Part shown: positions 54,435-63,227 of the stretch, piece after piece
Layout of the letters: the number at the start of each line of letters is the position of its first letter
Numbering within the stretch: position 1 is the stretch's first letter
From: Niallia circulans
GTDB lineage: Bacteria > Bacillota > Bacilli > Bacillales > Cytobacillaceae
Assembly (NCBI RefSeq): GCF_007273535.1
Contig: NZ_RIBP01000004.1
Coordinates: forward strand, 784,501 to 848,500
Direction: 5' to 3'
DNA length: 64,000 nt
Made by a program: the position numbers and the translations under genes
The notes under the pieces: generated by a model
The model's database searches: none
What the model saw: the letters and a program-made list of their open reading frames with translations, nothing else
Told to the model about the DNA's origin: nothing

Positions 54435-54526
54435 TCTCTTTTTTATGTTCTAATAAGAAGAATTATTCGCGATAGTTGTTCTATTTTTTCCATATTAGAT
54501 TATACTATTGGGCAGAGGTGAAAAAA

Positions 54527-55705
54527 ATGTATAAATTATTATCGCATAACGACTTGGATGGCGTTGGCTGTGGAATCATCGCAAAGCTTGCCTTTGGAGA
54601 AAGCGTCGAGGTCCGCTATAATTCCGTTTCCAGCCTAAATCTAGAAGTGGAAAGATTCCTTGATCACAAACCTGAGGATACCTTCCTAATTGTGACAGAC
54701 CTGTCTGTAAGTGAGGAAAATGCTATCAGGCTTGATGATTATTATAAGAAGGGTGGCAAGGTTCAACTTATTGATCATCATAAAACAGCCTTGCACCTTA
54801 ATGATTTTGAATGGGGACATGTTTTAGTAGAAGATGCAGACGGTGTATCTACCTGTGCAACTTCTTTATTGTATGAATACCTTGTAAAAAACGGGCATCT
54901 AACAGCTTCTGACAGCATGGCAGAGTTTGTTGAGCTTGTCAGACAATACGATACTTGGGATTGGGAGAAGAATGAAAACTTTGACGCCCAAAGGCTTAAT
55001 GCACTATTTTATTTAATTTCTTTTGACGAATTTGTAGAAAAAATGGTGGATAGACTGGCAAACAGTGATCACTTCTACTTTGATGAAGTGGAAAAACAGA
55101 TTCTCGATTTAGAAGAAAAGAAAATTGAACGCTATATCCGCCGAAAAAGGCGCGAGCTAGTTCAAGCACAGATTGACGGTTATTTTGCTGGAGTTGTTTA
55201 TGCTGAATCCTATCATTCAGAGCTAGGCAATGAGTTAGGCAAGGATTATCCTCATCTGGATTATATCGCAATACTTAACATTGGCGGAAAAAGGGTCGGC
55301 TTCCGCACCATTCATGATCATGTCGATGTTTCCAAGATTGCTGGTACATATGGTGGAGGCGGACATGTTAAGGCTTCCGGCTGCACAATGACAAATGAAG
55401 CATATAAAAGCTTTGTGACAGATACATTCCCACTGGAACCATTAAGGGAAGATCCAAGAAAGAACGATTATAACAAGAAAAATTCTCCATTAGGTACACT
55501 CTATGAAAACAAACACGATGAGTTGTTTTATTTGTATCCAGCCGGCAAGCAGCAATGGGTCATCAACAAAAAGAAGACCAAGCTGCCTGAAACGTTTTCC
55601 TCCTTCCAAGAAGGCGAAAACTTCTTAAAGAGAAATCACGGTGCATGGATGTGCAAGGATGACAAATATGTCCGTTATGTAATGGAATTTGTAAAATCTA
55701 AATAA
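54527..55705 (+). CDS. nrnB: DHH-family oligoribonuclease NrnB
   Basis: A 392-aa phosphoesterase. The N-terminal DHH domain has HNDLDGVGCG and LIDHHKTA with metal ligands. The DHHA1 end has GTYGGGGHVKASGC. A further C-terminal domain (about 310-392) fits the longer NrnB (YngD) form, which degrades short RNA (nanoRNA) in the cytoplasm. ATG at 54527 follows GAGGTG. Confidence 0.88.
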   Translation: MYKLLSHNDLDGVGCGIIAKLAFGESVEVRYNSVSSLNLEVERFLDHKPEDTFLIVTDLSVSEENAIRLDDYYKKGGKVQLIDHHKTALHLNDFEWGHVLVEDADGVSTCATSLLYEYLVKNGHLTASDSMAEFVELVRQYDTWDWEKNENFDAQRLNALFYLISFDEFVEKMVDRLANSDHFYFDEVEKQILDLEEKKIERYIRRKRRELVQAQIDGYFAGVVYAESYHSELGNELGKDYPHLDYIAILNIGGKRVGFRTIHDHVDVSKIAGTYGGGGHVKASGCTMTNEAYKSFVTDTFPLEPLREDPRKNDYNKKNSPLGTLYENKHDELFYLYPAGKQQWVINKKKTKLPETFSSFQEGENFLKRNHGAWMCKDDKYVRYVMEFVKSK

Positions 55706-55711
55706 TAAAGT

Positions 55712-55742
55712 AAAGCCTGCCGCTAGCATATCGGCAGGCTTT
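55712..55742 (+). terminator. Terminator of nrnB
   Basis: An 11-bp stem AAAGCCTGCCG/CGGCAGGCTTT, 6 bases after the nrnB stop. Confidence 0.88.
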
Positions 55743-55760
55743 AATCGTAAGAAAAGCAAA

Positions 55761-55792
55761 AAACCTCTAACATCCTCGCTTGTTAGAAGTTT
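55761..55792 (-). terminator. Terminator of the cys operon, overlapping the sirC stop
   Basis: Stem AAACTTCTAACA/TGTTAGAGGTTT (one mismatch) then T-run on the minus strand. The 5' arm includes the sirC stop codon. Confidence 0.8.
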
Positions 55793-56388
55793 TGGAAAAG
55801 CCTATGAAAGTCCTTTCTTAACAAAGAGGACTGTCTATATTTATTATCCGTAATTTCCTCTAGCAATCCTTTTTTATCTGCAGGAGTAAGATTGGCCTTT
55901 TTAATCATTTCCCGGGCATTAAACAGAAAATCCAAATATTCCTCCATGTCCTCATCATACTCTTGTGCCCAGCTCTCTTTAATTTTTTTTGCCAATATCG
56001 GGCTTGCCCCCATTGTGGAGACACTTAATGTTAGCTTGCCCCTTTGAAGGCTAGCTGGTATATGGCAATTTCCACTTGCTGTTGCTGAAGCATCATTTAC
56101 CAACATTGTGTCACTCAGCTTACTTGCAATAGTATGATTTGTTTGCGGATTATTTGTTGCTGCGACAACAAAAAAGGCTCCTTCAAAATCAACATCTGCC
56201 ACTTTTCTTTTTACTGCTGCAATTATTCCCTTTCGCTCAAGCTCCTCAAGCTCTGGGCAGATTTCAGGGCTGATGACTGTAATTCTTGCATCTGCTTTCA
56301 GGAGTGCGCGCACCTTCCTTAGCGCAATACTGCCTCCTCCGGCAACGACACATTTTTTATCCTTCATATCAACCATTAAGGGGAACAT
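55783..56388 (-). CDS. sirC: Precorrin-2 dehydrogenase (SirC/YlnF)
   Basis: A 201-aa NAD-dependent enzyme turning precorrin-2 into sirohydrochlorin for siroheme. Rossmann motif VVAGGGSIALRKVRALL at 15-31, and SVSTMGASPILAKKIKESW is the Met8-family core. It lacks the ferrochelatase activity part; SirB next to it supplies iron. Overlaps sirB by 20 bases. Last gene of the sulfate operon. Confidence 0.9.
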   Translation of the reverse strand: MFPLMVDMKDKKCVVAGGGSIALRKVRALLKADARITVISPEICPELEELERKGIIAAVKRKVADVDFEGAFFVVAATNNPQTNHTIASKLSDTMLVNDASATASGNCHIPASLQRGKLTLSVSTMGASPILAKKIKESWAQEYDEDMEEYLDFLFNAREMIKKANLTPADKKGLLEEITDNKYRQSSLLRKDFHRLFQNF

Positions 56389-57127
56389 ACTTATCAGCCT
56401 CTGTCGCTTCTTTAATTCTGTCTTTCAAAATGCTTGAGATAGATGGGTGATAGCCTAAATAGCTGCAAAGCTCATACTGTTTTTCTGCATTCGAAAGTGA
56501 ATTTATTGTTTTTTTCATCGTATTCATCAAGATTCCAGTGAACAATAAATAGGGAATTACGATGATATTTTCGTAAGAAGATTGGTTTGCAGCCAAAAGC
56601 GCATCCTCAAAGCTTGGAGAAGCTGCTGTTAAATAGCAATCCTCGACTTTTATTCCAGCAAGTGAACTCTCCACCATATCTCCTATTTCTCTTAAATCAC
56701 GTTTCACATCTGGATCACTGCTCCCCCTGCCAACTAAAAGAACAAGAGCATCCTTTGCTTTATATGATTGTGACTGCTTAATTTTATGGGCCACAATCTC
56801 TGCCATTTTCTCATGCACACCTATCGGACGCCCATAATGCAATTTAACATCTGGAAATTCCTTCACAAGCTCGTCAAGAACTTCAGGAATATCAGCCTTC
56901 GCATGAGCAGCTGTCAGTAAAAGGACGGGCACAGCATAAATAGACGACGCACCTTTAGCTACACATGCCTTGAAGCCTTCCTCAATACTAGGTTCAGACA
57001 ACTCAAGAAAAGAATATTCCTGAATAGGGTAATTGCTTTCCTTCATACATTCCTTTATGAAGGCTATTGCCTGATCGCTTGCTTCCTTTACCCTGCTGCC
57101 ATGGCATATATATAAAACAGCTTCCAT
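56369..57127 (-). CDS. sirB: Sirohydrochlorin ferrochelatase (SirB/YlnE, CbiX type)
   Basis: A 252-aa chelatase of the long CbiX/SirB form. N-terminal His in LYICHGSR, and VPVLLLTAAHAKADIP (His) in the first half; VLLVGRGSSDPD starts the second half. Inserts Fe2+ into sirohydrochlorin. Coupled with sumT (TAATG overlap) and sirC. Confidence 0.9.
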   Translation of the reverse strand: MEAVLYICHGSRVKEASDQAIAFIKECMKESNYPIQEYSFLELSEPSIEEGFKACVAKGASSIYAVPVLLLTAAHAKADIPEVLDELVKEFPDVKLHYGRPIGVHEKMAEIVAHKIKQSQSYKAKDALVLLVGRGSSDPDVKRDLREIGDMVESSLAGIKVEDCYLTAASPSFEDALLAANQSSYENIIVIPYLLFTGILMNTMKKTINSLSNAEKQYELCSYLGYHPSISSILKDRIKEATEADKYVPLNG

Positions 57128-57900
57128 TATAAAACCACTTCTTTCGCTAATGAATCTTCAAATGAATTTTCAAACCACTGGATTTTTTCTCGCATCCGAA
57201 CAACCTCACCAATAATAATCATACACGGGTTCTCAATCTTTCCTTTTTCCGCATCCTCTACAGCCTTGTCTAAAGTTGTAACAATTGTTTTTTGGCTGCT
57301 TGTTGTACCCCAATTAATTAATGCAACAGGTGTATCTCCGCTTTTTTGGAAGGAAAGCAGCTTTTCTCTTATATTAGGCAGGTTTCTCACACCCATATAA
57401 ATAGCAAGTGTATCAATATGACATAGCGCTTCCCATTTAATGCTGTCCTCTTCCCCGTTTTTCATATGTCCTGTAACAAACGCAAAGGAAGAACCATAGT
57501 TTCTATGTGTGACAGGTATGCCTGCATAGCTCGGTGCAGCAATACCTGCAGTAATGCCTGGCACAATTTCAAATGGTATTTGGTTTTTAGCTAATTCTTC
57601 CGCTTCTTCTCCGCCTCTGCCAAAAACAAATGGGTCTCCCCCTTTGAGCCTTGTTACGATTTTCCCTCTTTTTGCATGCTTCACAAGTGTCTGATTGATT
57701 AATTCCTGTTTCATGACATGATGATGCGGCAGCTTCCCGCAGTAAATTAGCTCAGCTTTCGGTTTTGCATAGTGCAGTAGCTCCTCATTGACAAGACGGT
57801 CATAAACAATGACATCAGCATTCTTAATGCAATTCAGCCCTTTAACTGTAATTAAATCTGGATCTCCAGGTCCAGCTCCTACTAAATATACTTTCCCCAC
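57127..57900 (-). CDS. sumT: Uroporphyrinogen-III C-methyltransferase
   Basis: A 257-aa SAM-dependent enzyme making precorrin-2 from uroporphyrinogen III. VGAGPGDPDLITVKG at the N-terminus, VIVYDRLV, RLKGGDPFVFGRGGEEAEEL and TPVALINWGT are SUMT/CysG motifs. No fused uroporphyrinogen synthase or CysG dehydrogenase domain. Matches YlnD in the B. subtilis operon. Confidence 0.94.
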   Translation of the reverse strand: MGKVYLVGAGPGDPDLITVKGLNCIKNADVIVYDRLVNEELLHYAKPKAELIYCGKLPHHHVMKQELINQTLVKHAKRGKIVTRLKGGDPFVFGRGGEEAEELAKNQIPFEIVPGITAGIAAPSYAGIPVTHRNYGSSFAFVTGHMKNGEEDSIKWEALCHIDTLAIYMGVRNLPNIREKLLSFQKSGDTPVALINWGTTSSQKTIVTTLDKAVEDAEKGKIENPCMIIIGEVVRMREKIQWFENSFEDSLAKEVVL

Positions 57901-57958
57901 TATTTCACCTTCCCTCTGTTACTGCAGCAAAGCCCTTAAAACAGGCGATATTAACAGA

Positions 57959-58001
57959 AAGGAATTATAGGATTCTCACAAACGAGATACTATAATTCCT
58001 T
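57959..58001 (-). terminator. Hairpin inside the sulfate operon between cysC and sumT
   Basis: A 12-bp perfect stem AAGGAATTATAG/CTATAATTCCTT with a 19-base loop. The plus strand has a T-run; the minus strand has only TTTCTG. It may cause partial termination or RNA processing between the two parts of the operon. Confidence 0.5.
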
Positions 58002-58012
58002 TTTTCTATCAT

Positions 58013-58624
58013 CTATATGTTTCTATAATAGCCTTTTTCTTGCAAAAATTGAACAATTTGTTCTACACAATCTTCAATGGAAGATTTTTCTGTATCAATC
58101 ACGATCTCCGGATTTGCTGGTTCCTCATATGGAGAACTGATTCCAGTGAAATCTTTAATTATTCCTTGTCTCGCCTTTTCATAAAGACCTTTAGGATCTC
58201 TTGCCTCACAAGCCTCAAGCGAGCACTTTACATATACTTCAACGAACTCATCATCTTCAAGCAATGCTCTTACTTCTTCGCGATCATTTCGGAAAGGAGA
58301 AATAAATGCTGTCAGCACCACTTGGCCGCTGTCTACAAACAGCTTGCTGACCTCACCGATTCTGCGAATGTTTTCCTTTCTGTCCTCTTCCGAGAAACCA
58401 AGGTCCTTATTGATTCCGAACCGGATATTATCACCATCCAGCACATATGTGTTTGTTTCATCCTGAAACAATCGCTCTGCAACTGCATTTGCTACAGATG
58501 ATTTTCCTGAACCAGATAGCCCAGTGAACCATAATACATAGCTGTGATGCTTGCTTTTCTCTCTTCTGCGTCCTTTTGTTACTGTCTGGTCATGCCAAGT
58601 AATATTTGTACTTTTGCCGCTCAT
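58013..58624 (-). CDS. cysC: Adenylylsulfate kinase
   Basis: A 203-aa kinase making PAPS from APS with ATP. P-loop [32 protein letters not shown] split over about 68-88 and FISPFRNDR with substrate-binding residues. ATG at 58624 has GGGGG at 8 bases; ATG at 58630 is too close to it. In the sulfate operon after sat. Confidence 0.93.
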   Translation of the reverse strand: MSGKSTNITWHDQTVTKGRRREKSKHHSYVLWFTGLSGSGKSSVANAVAERLFQDETNTYVLDGDNIRFGINKDLGFSEEDRKENIRRIGEVSKLFVDSGQVVLTAFISPFRNDREEVRALLEDDEFVEVYVKCSLEACEARDPKGLYEKARQGIIKDFTGISSPYEEPANPEIVIDTEKSSIEDCVEQIVQFLQEKGYYRNI

Positions 58625-58641
58625 TTCCATATCCCCCTGTA

Positions 58642-59790
58642 TTATGAATGGATCTCTTGGTTCTTTAAGCCTTTTATCAGCACTTCCACTACCTCTTTGC
58701 GGCTGAATGTGCTTGGCGGAATTTCACCATTTCTTAGAAGCTCGCGCACCTTTGTTCCAGATAAAATTTCGTGATGCTCCTTGTCATGAGGGCATGTTTT
58801 CGTTGATGCCATATTTTCACACTTTCTGCAATAGAAGCTATGTTCAAAGAACAGCAGGTTAATGCCTAATTCTTCTGATGTAAATTGGTCGAAGATTCTT
58901 TGGGCATCATATGTGCCATAATAATTGCCAACACCAGCATGATCACGTCCAACGATAAAATGAGTGCAGCCGTAGTTTTTTCTTACAAGCGCATGGAATA
59001 CCGCTTCTCTTGGCCCAGCATAACGCATTGCAGCAGGGAATACAGCAAGGAATACACGATCCTCAGGATAGTAGTTTTTCAATAAAACCTGATAGCTTTC
59101 CATACGTACATCTGCTGGAATATCGTCTGATTTTGTTTCGCCTACTAGCGGGTTCAAGAATAAACCATCAACTGTTTCCAGAGCAGTTTTTTGAATGTAT
59201 TCGTGTGCACGGTGCACAGGATTTCTTGTTTGGAAGCCGACAACTGTGCTCCAGCCTTTATTTTGAAACACTTCTCGCGTATCCTTTGGCTCTAAATAAA
59301 AGCTTTCAAATTTAGTGCGTTTTAGTTTTTTCAACAATTTGATAGCTCCACCAATATACACATCGCCTCTATCAAATACTTTCTTCACACCAGGATGAGC
59401 CAAATCTGCAGTGCGGTAGACAGCCTCTGCCTCTTGTGTTTTGTTTGGTGTATATTTGTCTTCCACTGTAAGTACACCGTATACCTCTCCATTATGAACA
59501 AGCTTAACTGTTTCGTTTAGTTCAAGATTACTTGCTTGCTCCTCTGAAACAGGAAGTGTAATCGGAATACTCCAAATTTTTCCTGAAGCAAGCCTCATAT
59601 TTTGGACAACAGATTCATAGTCCTTTTGAGACAAAAATCCAGTCAATGGACTGAAAGCACCATTGCCGATCAATTCAAGATCACTTAATGCAACCCCGTC
59701 GATTTCAAGCTCCTTTGTTAATCCACTGATATCATAATTAGGTTCCCATAAATTGATTAGTGTTCCTCCATGAGGTTTGCTTAATGACAT
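58642..59790 (-). CDS. sat: Sulfate adenylyltransferase
   Basis: A 382-aa ATP sulfurylase making APS from sulfate and ATP. Motifs [12 protein letters not shown] (HxxH-like), [20 protein letters not shown] and [11 protein letters not shown] are the catalytic region; Cys pairs in FYCRKCENM and TKTCPHD may bind zinc. Eleven bases upstream of cysC's longer frame. Confidence 0.95.
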   Translation of the reverse strand: MSLSKPHGGTLINLWEPNYDISGLTKELEIDGVALSDLELIGNGAFSPLTGFLSQKDYESVVQNMRLASGKIWSIPITLPVSEEQASNLELNETVKLVHNGEVYGVLTVEDKYTPNKTQEAEAVYRTADLAHPGVKKVFDRGDVYIGGAIKLLKKLKRTKFESFYLEPKDTREVFQNKGWSTVVGFQTRNPVHRAHEYIQKTALETVDGLFLNPLVGETKSDDIPADVRMESYQVLLKNYYPEDRVFLAVFPAAMRYAGPREAVFHALVRKNYGCTHFIVGRDHAGVGNYYGTYDAQRIFDQFTSEELGINLLFFEHSFYCRKCENMASTKTCPHDKEHHEILSGTKVRELLRNGEIPPSTFSRKEVVEVLIKGLKNQEIHS

Positions 59791-59866
59791 AATGTTTGCA
59801 CCTATCCTTCCAATTACTAGTTAGTTATATTAGTATTATATTTTAATAGAAACGGCTTTGACCCTA

Positions 59867-60943
59867 TCAAATGCCGCCACCATCCTCATATACAGAGCGA
59901 CTGTCTTCCTTTATCGATTTAACAAGACTTAATGTCCCTAATGTAGCGATACATACACTTGTCAAAACAAGTACATTGTAAAAATCATTTTTGATGAAAA
60001 GCTGTACAAGGCAATAGGATATGACGAGCGACAAAACAGGTGAAACAATCCATACTTTTATAATGCGATGAATCATTTGCTTTTTGAATAGCCCCATGCC
60101 ATTCTTCGCAACGCCAATGCCAATTATTGCTGTGCTCGTAACTTGAGTCAAAGGCACAGGCAATCCAAAAACAGATGCGATTGTTACTAAGCTCGCTCCT
60201 ATGCTGGAAATAACTCCACCCTCAAGCTTGCTGAATTGGACAATTTTTTTTCCATTTGTCTGCAGTACTCTGCCACCAAGCAGCATAGCACCAACACTAA
60301 TTGCCAAGCCTCCTAATAAAATCCCGCTGTTCATCGAGATAAGGTTGGCTCCTACCATTGGTCCAACAGCATTAGCGACATTATTCATCCCTGCCGAAAA
60401 TGCTTCAAAAAAGCCAACAATAATAACAAAAACAGATAAGTACCGCTGCGATTTGCTCGCTTTCAGCCACGTGTATTTCCTTTCAGCTCTTATAATCAAT
60501 TTCCCTGCTGTAAGTGCAATTCCAAAAGAAATGAAGGGAATAAGAACCCAAAAGAAAACAATCCATAAAATATGTCCTATAAAAATACTTTTATAGGCAA
60601 CTCCGACACCAACAACACTGCCGACAGTGATTTCACTTGTTGATAAGGGTATTCCCATTAGATTTGCGATAAACAGGGAAAGGGCAGCAGAGGACAAAAT
60701 AATCAAAACAATATTTGCATTTAATAAGCTGCTTGGGATAAGGCCCTCCCCGATTGTCTTGACTACTTCACTTCCTCCTAATACTGCTCCTAGAAAAATT
60801 GCCACACCACATACAAGAAGGGCATGCCTTTTTTTCGGGATAGCACCTGAACCATATGCAACCCCAAGGCTTGCTGCTGCTCCACTTGCTCCGATGTTCA
60901 TTGCAAAAAATAGCGACATTAAACCGGCAAGAATAATCATCAT
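59867..60943 (-). CDS. cysP: Sulfate permease CysP (PiT family)
   Basis: A 358-aa transporter with ten to eleven helices related to inorganic phosphate transporters: FAMNIGASGAAASLGVAYG near the start and GMNNVANAVGPMVGANL in the second repeat. Position between cysH and sat matches B. subtilis CysP, a proton-driven sulfate importer. Confidence 0.93.
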   Translation of the reverse strand: MMIILAGLMSLFFAMNIGASGAAASLGVAYGSGAIPKKRHALLVCGVAIFLGAVLGGSEVVKTIGEGLIPSSLLNANIVLIILSSAALSLFIANLMGIPLSTSEITVGSVVGVGVAYKSIFIGHILWIVFFWVLIPFISFGIALTAGKLIIRAERKYTWLKASKSQRYLSVFVIIVGFFEAFSAGMNNVANAVGPMVGANLISMNSGILLGGLAISVGAMLLGGRVLQTNGKKIVQFSKLEGGVISSIGASLVTIASVFGLPVPLTQVTSTAIIGIGVAKNGMGLFKKQMIHRIIKVWIVSPVLSLVISYCLVQLFIKNDFYNVLVLTSVCIATLGTLSLVKSIKEDSRSVYEDGGGI

Positions 60944-60962
60944 AATATTTGTTTCCTTCTAG

Positions 60963-61679
60963 TTATTGTAAATGCAGCCCACATTCGGTTTTCCCTTTTC
61001 CTGTCCATCTTCCTGAGCGTAAATCATCCATAGAGAACGCAGGCTGTGTGCATGTTCTGCAGCCGATGCTCGGATAGCCATTATCATGAAGAACATTATA
61101 ATCAAGCTGATTTTTATGAGCGTATCTCCATACATCCTTCCAAGTCCAGTGAATTAGCGGACATACTTTAATACTTTTAAATTTTTTGTCTGTATTAATA
61201 TACTCTGTGTTAGCCCTCGCACCGCCCTGTTCTCTTCTCAAGCCTGAAATCCAAGCTGTAGAACCCGAGAGAACAGAATTCAACGGAATAATTTTTCTAA
61301 TTTCACAGCATTTATTTGGATTCGTTGTCCAAAGCTCATCACCGTACTGCTCTGCTTGCTCGTCCAAGGTCAATTCTGGTTTTTTCATTTCAATTTGCAA
61401 TTGCGGATATTTCTGTTTCACTTTTGCGATTAATTCATATGTTTCCTTAAAGTGCACGTCAGTATCTAAAAACACAATCTTAGCATTTTCTTTTACCTTC
61501 GATATTAAATCAATCAGAACAATTCCTTCTATTCCAAAACTGCAGGCATAAACAATTTCTTCTTCATACGTATCATAGGCCCATTCCAAAACTTCCAAAG
61601 CACCTTTTGTTTCCGTGTCGCTTGGAAAGGCCGGCAGTCTATAACTATCGATATTTTCATAAGTTAATAGTCCACTCAA
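60963..61679 (-). CDS. cysH: Phosphoadenylylsulfate/adenylylsulfate reductase
   Basis: A 238-aa thioredoxin-dependent reductase giving sulfite. [15 protein letters not shown] is the PP-loop-like part, NKCCEIRK and GCRTCTQP are the Cys pairs binding a 4Fe-4S cluster, and ECGLH near the C-terminus carries the catalytic Cys. With the cluster Cys it can use APS; the B. subtilis relative uses both APS and PAPS. TTG start at 61679, with GAAAGGGAG upstream; ATG at 61709 has no ribosome site. Confidence 0.95.
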   Translation of the reverse strand: MSGLLTYENIDSYRLPAFPSDTETKGALEVLEWAYDTYEEEIVYACSFGIEGIVLIDLISKVKENAKIVFLDTDVHFKETYELIAKVKQKYPQLQIEMKKPELTLDEQAEQYGDELWTTNPNKCCEIRKIIPLNSVLSGSTAWISGLRREQGGARANTEYINTDKKFKSIKVCPLIHWTWKDVWRYAHKNQLDYNVLHDNGYPSIGCRTCTQPAFSMDDLRSGRWTGKGKTECGLHLQ

Positions 61680-61793
61680 GTCGCATACTCCCTTTCGCTT
61701 TGTGTGCATTGCACCGTTTTACGCGCGCAAAAAAGACAGCTTTAACACGATACATATGTGCCAAAACTGCCTCTAGTTTCTCTAGTCAGCATT

Positions 61794-61940
61794 TTATTTA
61801 CCAAGTCGGATTTTTTCACTTTTTTCAATTTGAATGACTTTTCCATCCTGAACAATTAAAGTAATGGAGCCGAACTTCATATTCTTTAACATTTCCTCCA
61901 ACTGATCTTTAATTTTATCCAGTTGATTTGTTTCCCCCAT
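61794..61940 (-). CDS. yezD: YezD-family small protein (DUF2292)
   Basis: A 48-aa protein. It begins MGETNQLDKIKDQLEEMLKN with a helix, then FGSITLIVQDGKVIQIEKSE, the DUF2292/YezD hallmark. A good ribosome site (AGGAGG) is present. It is the first gene behind the S-box and precedes cysH, so it is probably sulfur-related. Exact role unknown. Confidence 0.85.
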   Translation of the reverse strand: MGETNQLDKIKDQLEEMLKNMKFGSITLIVQDGKVIQIEKSEKIRLGK

Positions 61941-61985
61941 TAACAAATCCCTCCTACAAACAAAAAACTATACTGTTATTCATGG

Positions 61986-62015
61986 AATAAAAAAATCTTT
62001 CCATCTCCGGAAAGA
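61986..62015 (-). terminator. S-box terminator
   Basis: Stem TCTTTCC/GGAAAGA with a 6-base loop, then seven T on the minus strand. It would form when SAM is bound. Confidence 0.85.
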
Positions 62016-62034
62016 AACAAGGTAATATAACTAC

Positions 62035-62143
62035 CTTATCTTTCAAAATGGAGACCATTTTGTTGGACTTAGCACCTTGCTCTTCTTTCAATTGCAGGTT
62101 GCTGGACATCATCGGGCCAATTCCCTCTGTCACTCTTGATAAG
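62035..62143 (-). ncRNA. SAM-I riboswitch (S-box) of the sulfate operon
   Basis: The minus strand has all S-box parts in order: CTTATCAAGAGTGACAGAGG, GATGTCCAGCAACC, AAGGTGCTAAGTCC and the closing AGATAAG. High SAM would favour the terminator at 61986-62015 and shut off yezD-cysH and later genes. Confidence 0.97.
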
Positions 62144-62158
62144 CATTGTTTTTTCTAA

Positions 62159-62186
62159 ATTTTATCACAATTGATTATATTGTCAA
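62159..62186 (-). promoter_or_regulatory. Promoter of the sulfate operon
   Basis: TTGACA (62181-62186), 16-base spacer and TAAAAT (62159-62164) on the minus strand, 16 bases before the S-box. Confidence 0.8.
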
Positions 62187-62311
62187 CAAGTTTTACTAGT
62201 TGTTTAGTCGGAATTAAATCATTAAACATTTATAATTTTCCAATAACCATATACTAGCATATGCTTAAATAAAAAATAAGCAGCATGTCTTAAAAACCTT
62301 ATGCCAAAAAA

Positions 62312-62331
62312 ACCCACCTTTTATGGTGGGT
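62312..62331 (-). terminator. Terminator of the ECF S-component transcript
   Basis: Stem ACCCACC/GGTGGGT with a 6-base loop and seven T on the minus strand. Confidence 0.88.
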
Positions 62332-62346
62332 CGTTTTTTAAAGCAA

Positions 62347-62451
62347 TCAATGAAGTGGGTCAGATCTGCCGCTTAAGGCTTGTCCTGCTTCATCAATGTG
62401 TATATTAACTCTTGCAAGGCCCAATTGCACAAATACCGACAAGCTCACCAT
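62347..62451 (-). CDS. Doubtful 34-aa reading frame after the ECF gene
   Basis: Lies between the ECF S-component stop and its terminator, in the same direction. It reads MVSLSVFVQLGLARVNIHID, then EAGQALSGRSDPLH. No ribosome site is seen. It looks protein-like at the C-terminus and may be a remnant of a gene or accidental. Confidence 0.22.
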   Translation of the reverse strand: MVSLSVFVQLGLARVNIHIDEAGQALSGRSDPLH

Positions 62452-62495
62452 TCAATGCTAATTATTAACAGCACAAAAAAAAGCAGCCAAGGCGG

Positions 62496-63080
62496 CTACT
62501 TTCTTAATCTTAATAACGGTTTTGAAATAATGGGCGCAAGTATACCGGAAAGGATTGCTTCTGTTACACCATTAGTACCTACAATCGTTAAAAGTGCAGG
62601 CAAAAGCTTATCCATGTCCATCTCTAAAAAGTTCGCATATGGCTCACGATAAAATAAATAAATGAGTCCAAGTACTAATACAGTGTTTGTTAAAGAACCG
62701 AGCACACCAGCAATACTCATTCTTACTGTATCACTGAGCTTTTCACTAAGGATTCGATGAAACACATATGCAGCAACAACACCAATTAAAACCCGAGGCA
62801 GCACAGATATGAGCGGATTTGTGAAAACAATTGGCGCAATTGGGCTGGTCGGGGCGACAAATGCTCTGATAAATGTAATCAGTCCCCAAATACCGCCAAC
62901 AATGGCCCCTTCCTTTGGTCCAAGGACAATAGCTGCGATAATGACCGTCACCTGAATAATCGTCAAACTAAGCGGTCCAATCGGGATATATCCTAAAAAC
63001 GGGATTGTCGTTTGAATAATAATAATGGCAGAAAGCATCCCTAATAGGACAATTCGGAATGTCTTATTTTTCTTGTTCAT
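62496..63080 (-). CDS. ECF transporter S component (substrate-binding membrane subunit)
   Basis: A 194-aa membrane protein with six helices in the S-component pattern: ALLGMLSA-like N-terminus (IVLLGMLSAIIIIQTTIPFLGY), LSLTIIQVTVIIAAIVLGPKEGAIVG and FTNPLISVLPRVLIGVVAAY. It most resembles the PanT/DUF3816-type S components that take up vitamins; the ligand cannot be assigned. It would share EcfA and EcfT with others. RBS AAAAGGAG. Confidence 0.85.
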   Translation of the reverse strand: MNKKNKTFRIVLLGMLSAIIIIQTTIPFLGYIPIGPLSLTIIQVTVIIAAIVLGPKEGAIVGGIWGLITFIRAFVAPTSPIAPIVFTNPLISVLPRVLIGVVAAYVFHRILSEKLSDTVRMSIAGVLGSLTNTVLVLGLIYLFYREPYANFLEMDMDKLLPALLTIVGTNGVTEAILSGILAPIISKPLLRLRK

Positions 63081-63227
63081 AACTTAACTCCTTTTAACGA
63101 AAAAAATCTTCTTCGTTATCATACTACAAAATACAAAAGAGACAATAGGTGACAGACTAAAAAAAGCCTTATTTCTAGCTATTTGCGGTTTATCGTTTCT
63201 TATGCATTTTTTTATATAAAAGCATGT

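Noticed and set aside
58040..58501. 153-codon plus-strand frame opposite cysC
   Set aside because: Antisense to a motif-complete APS kinase; no ribosome site.
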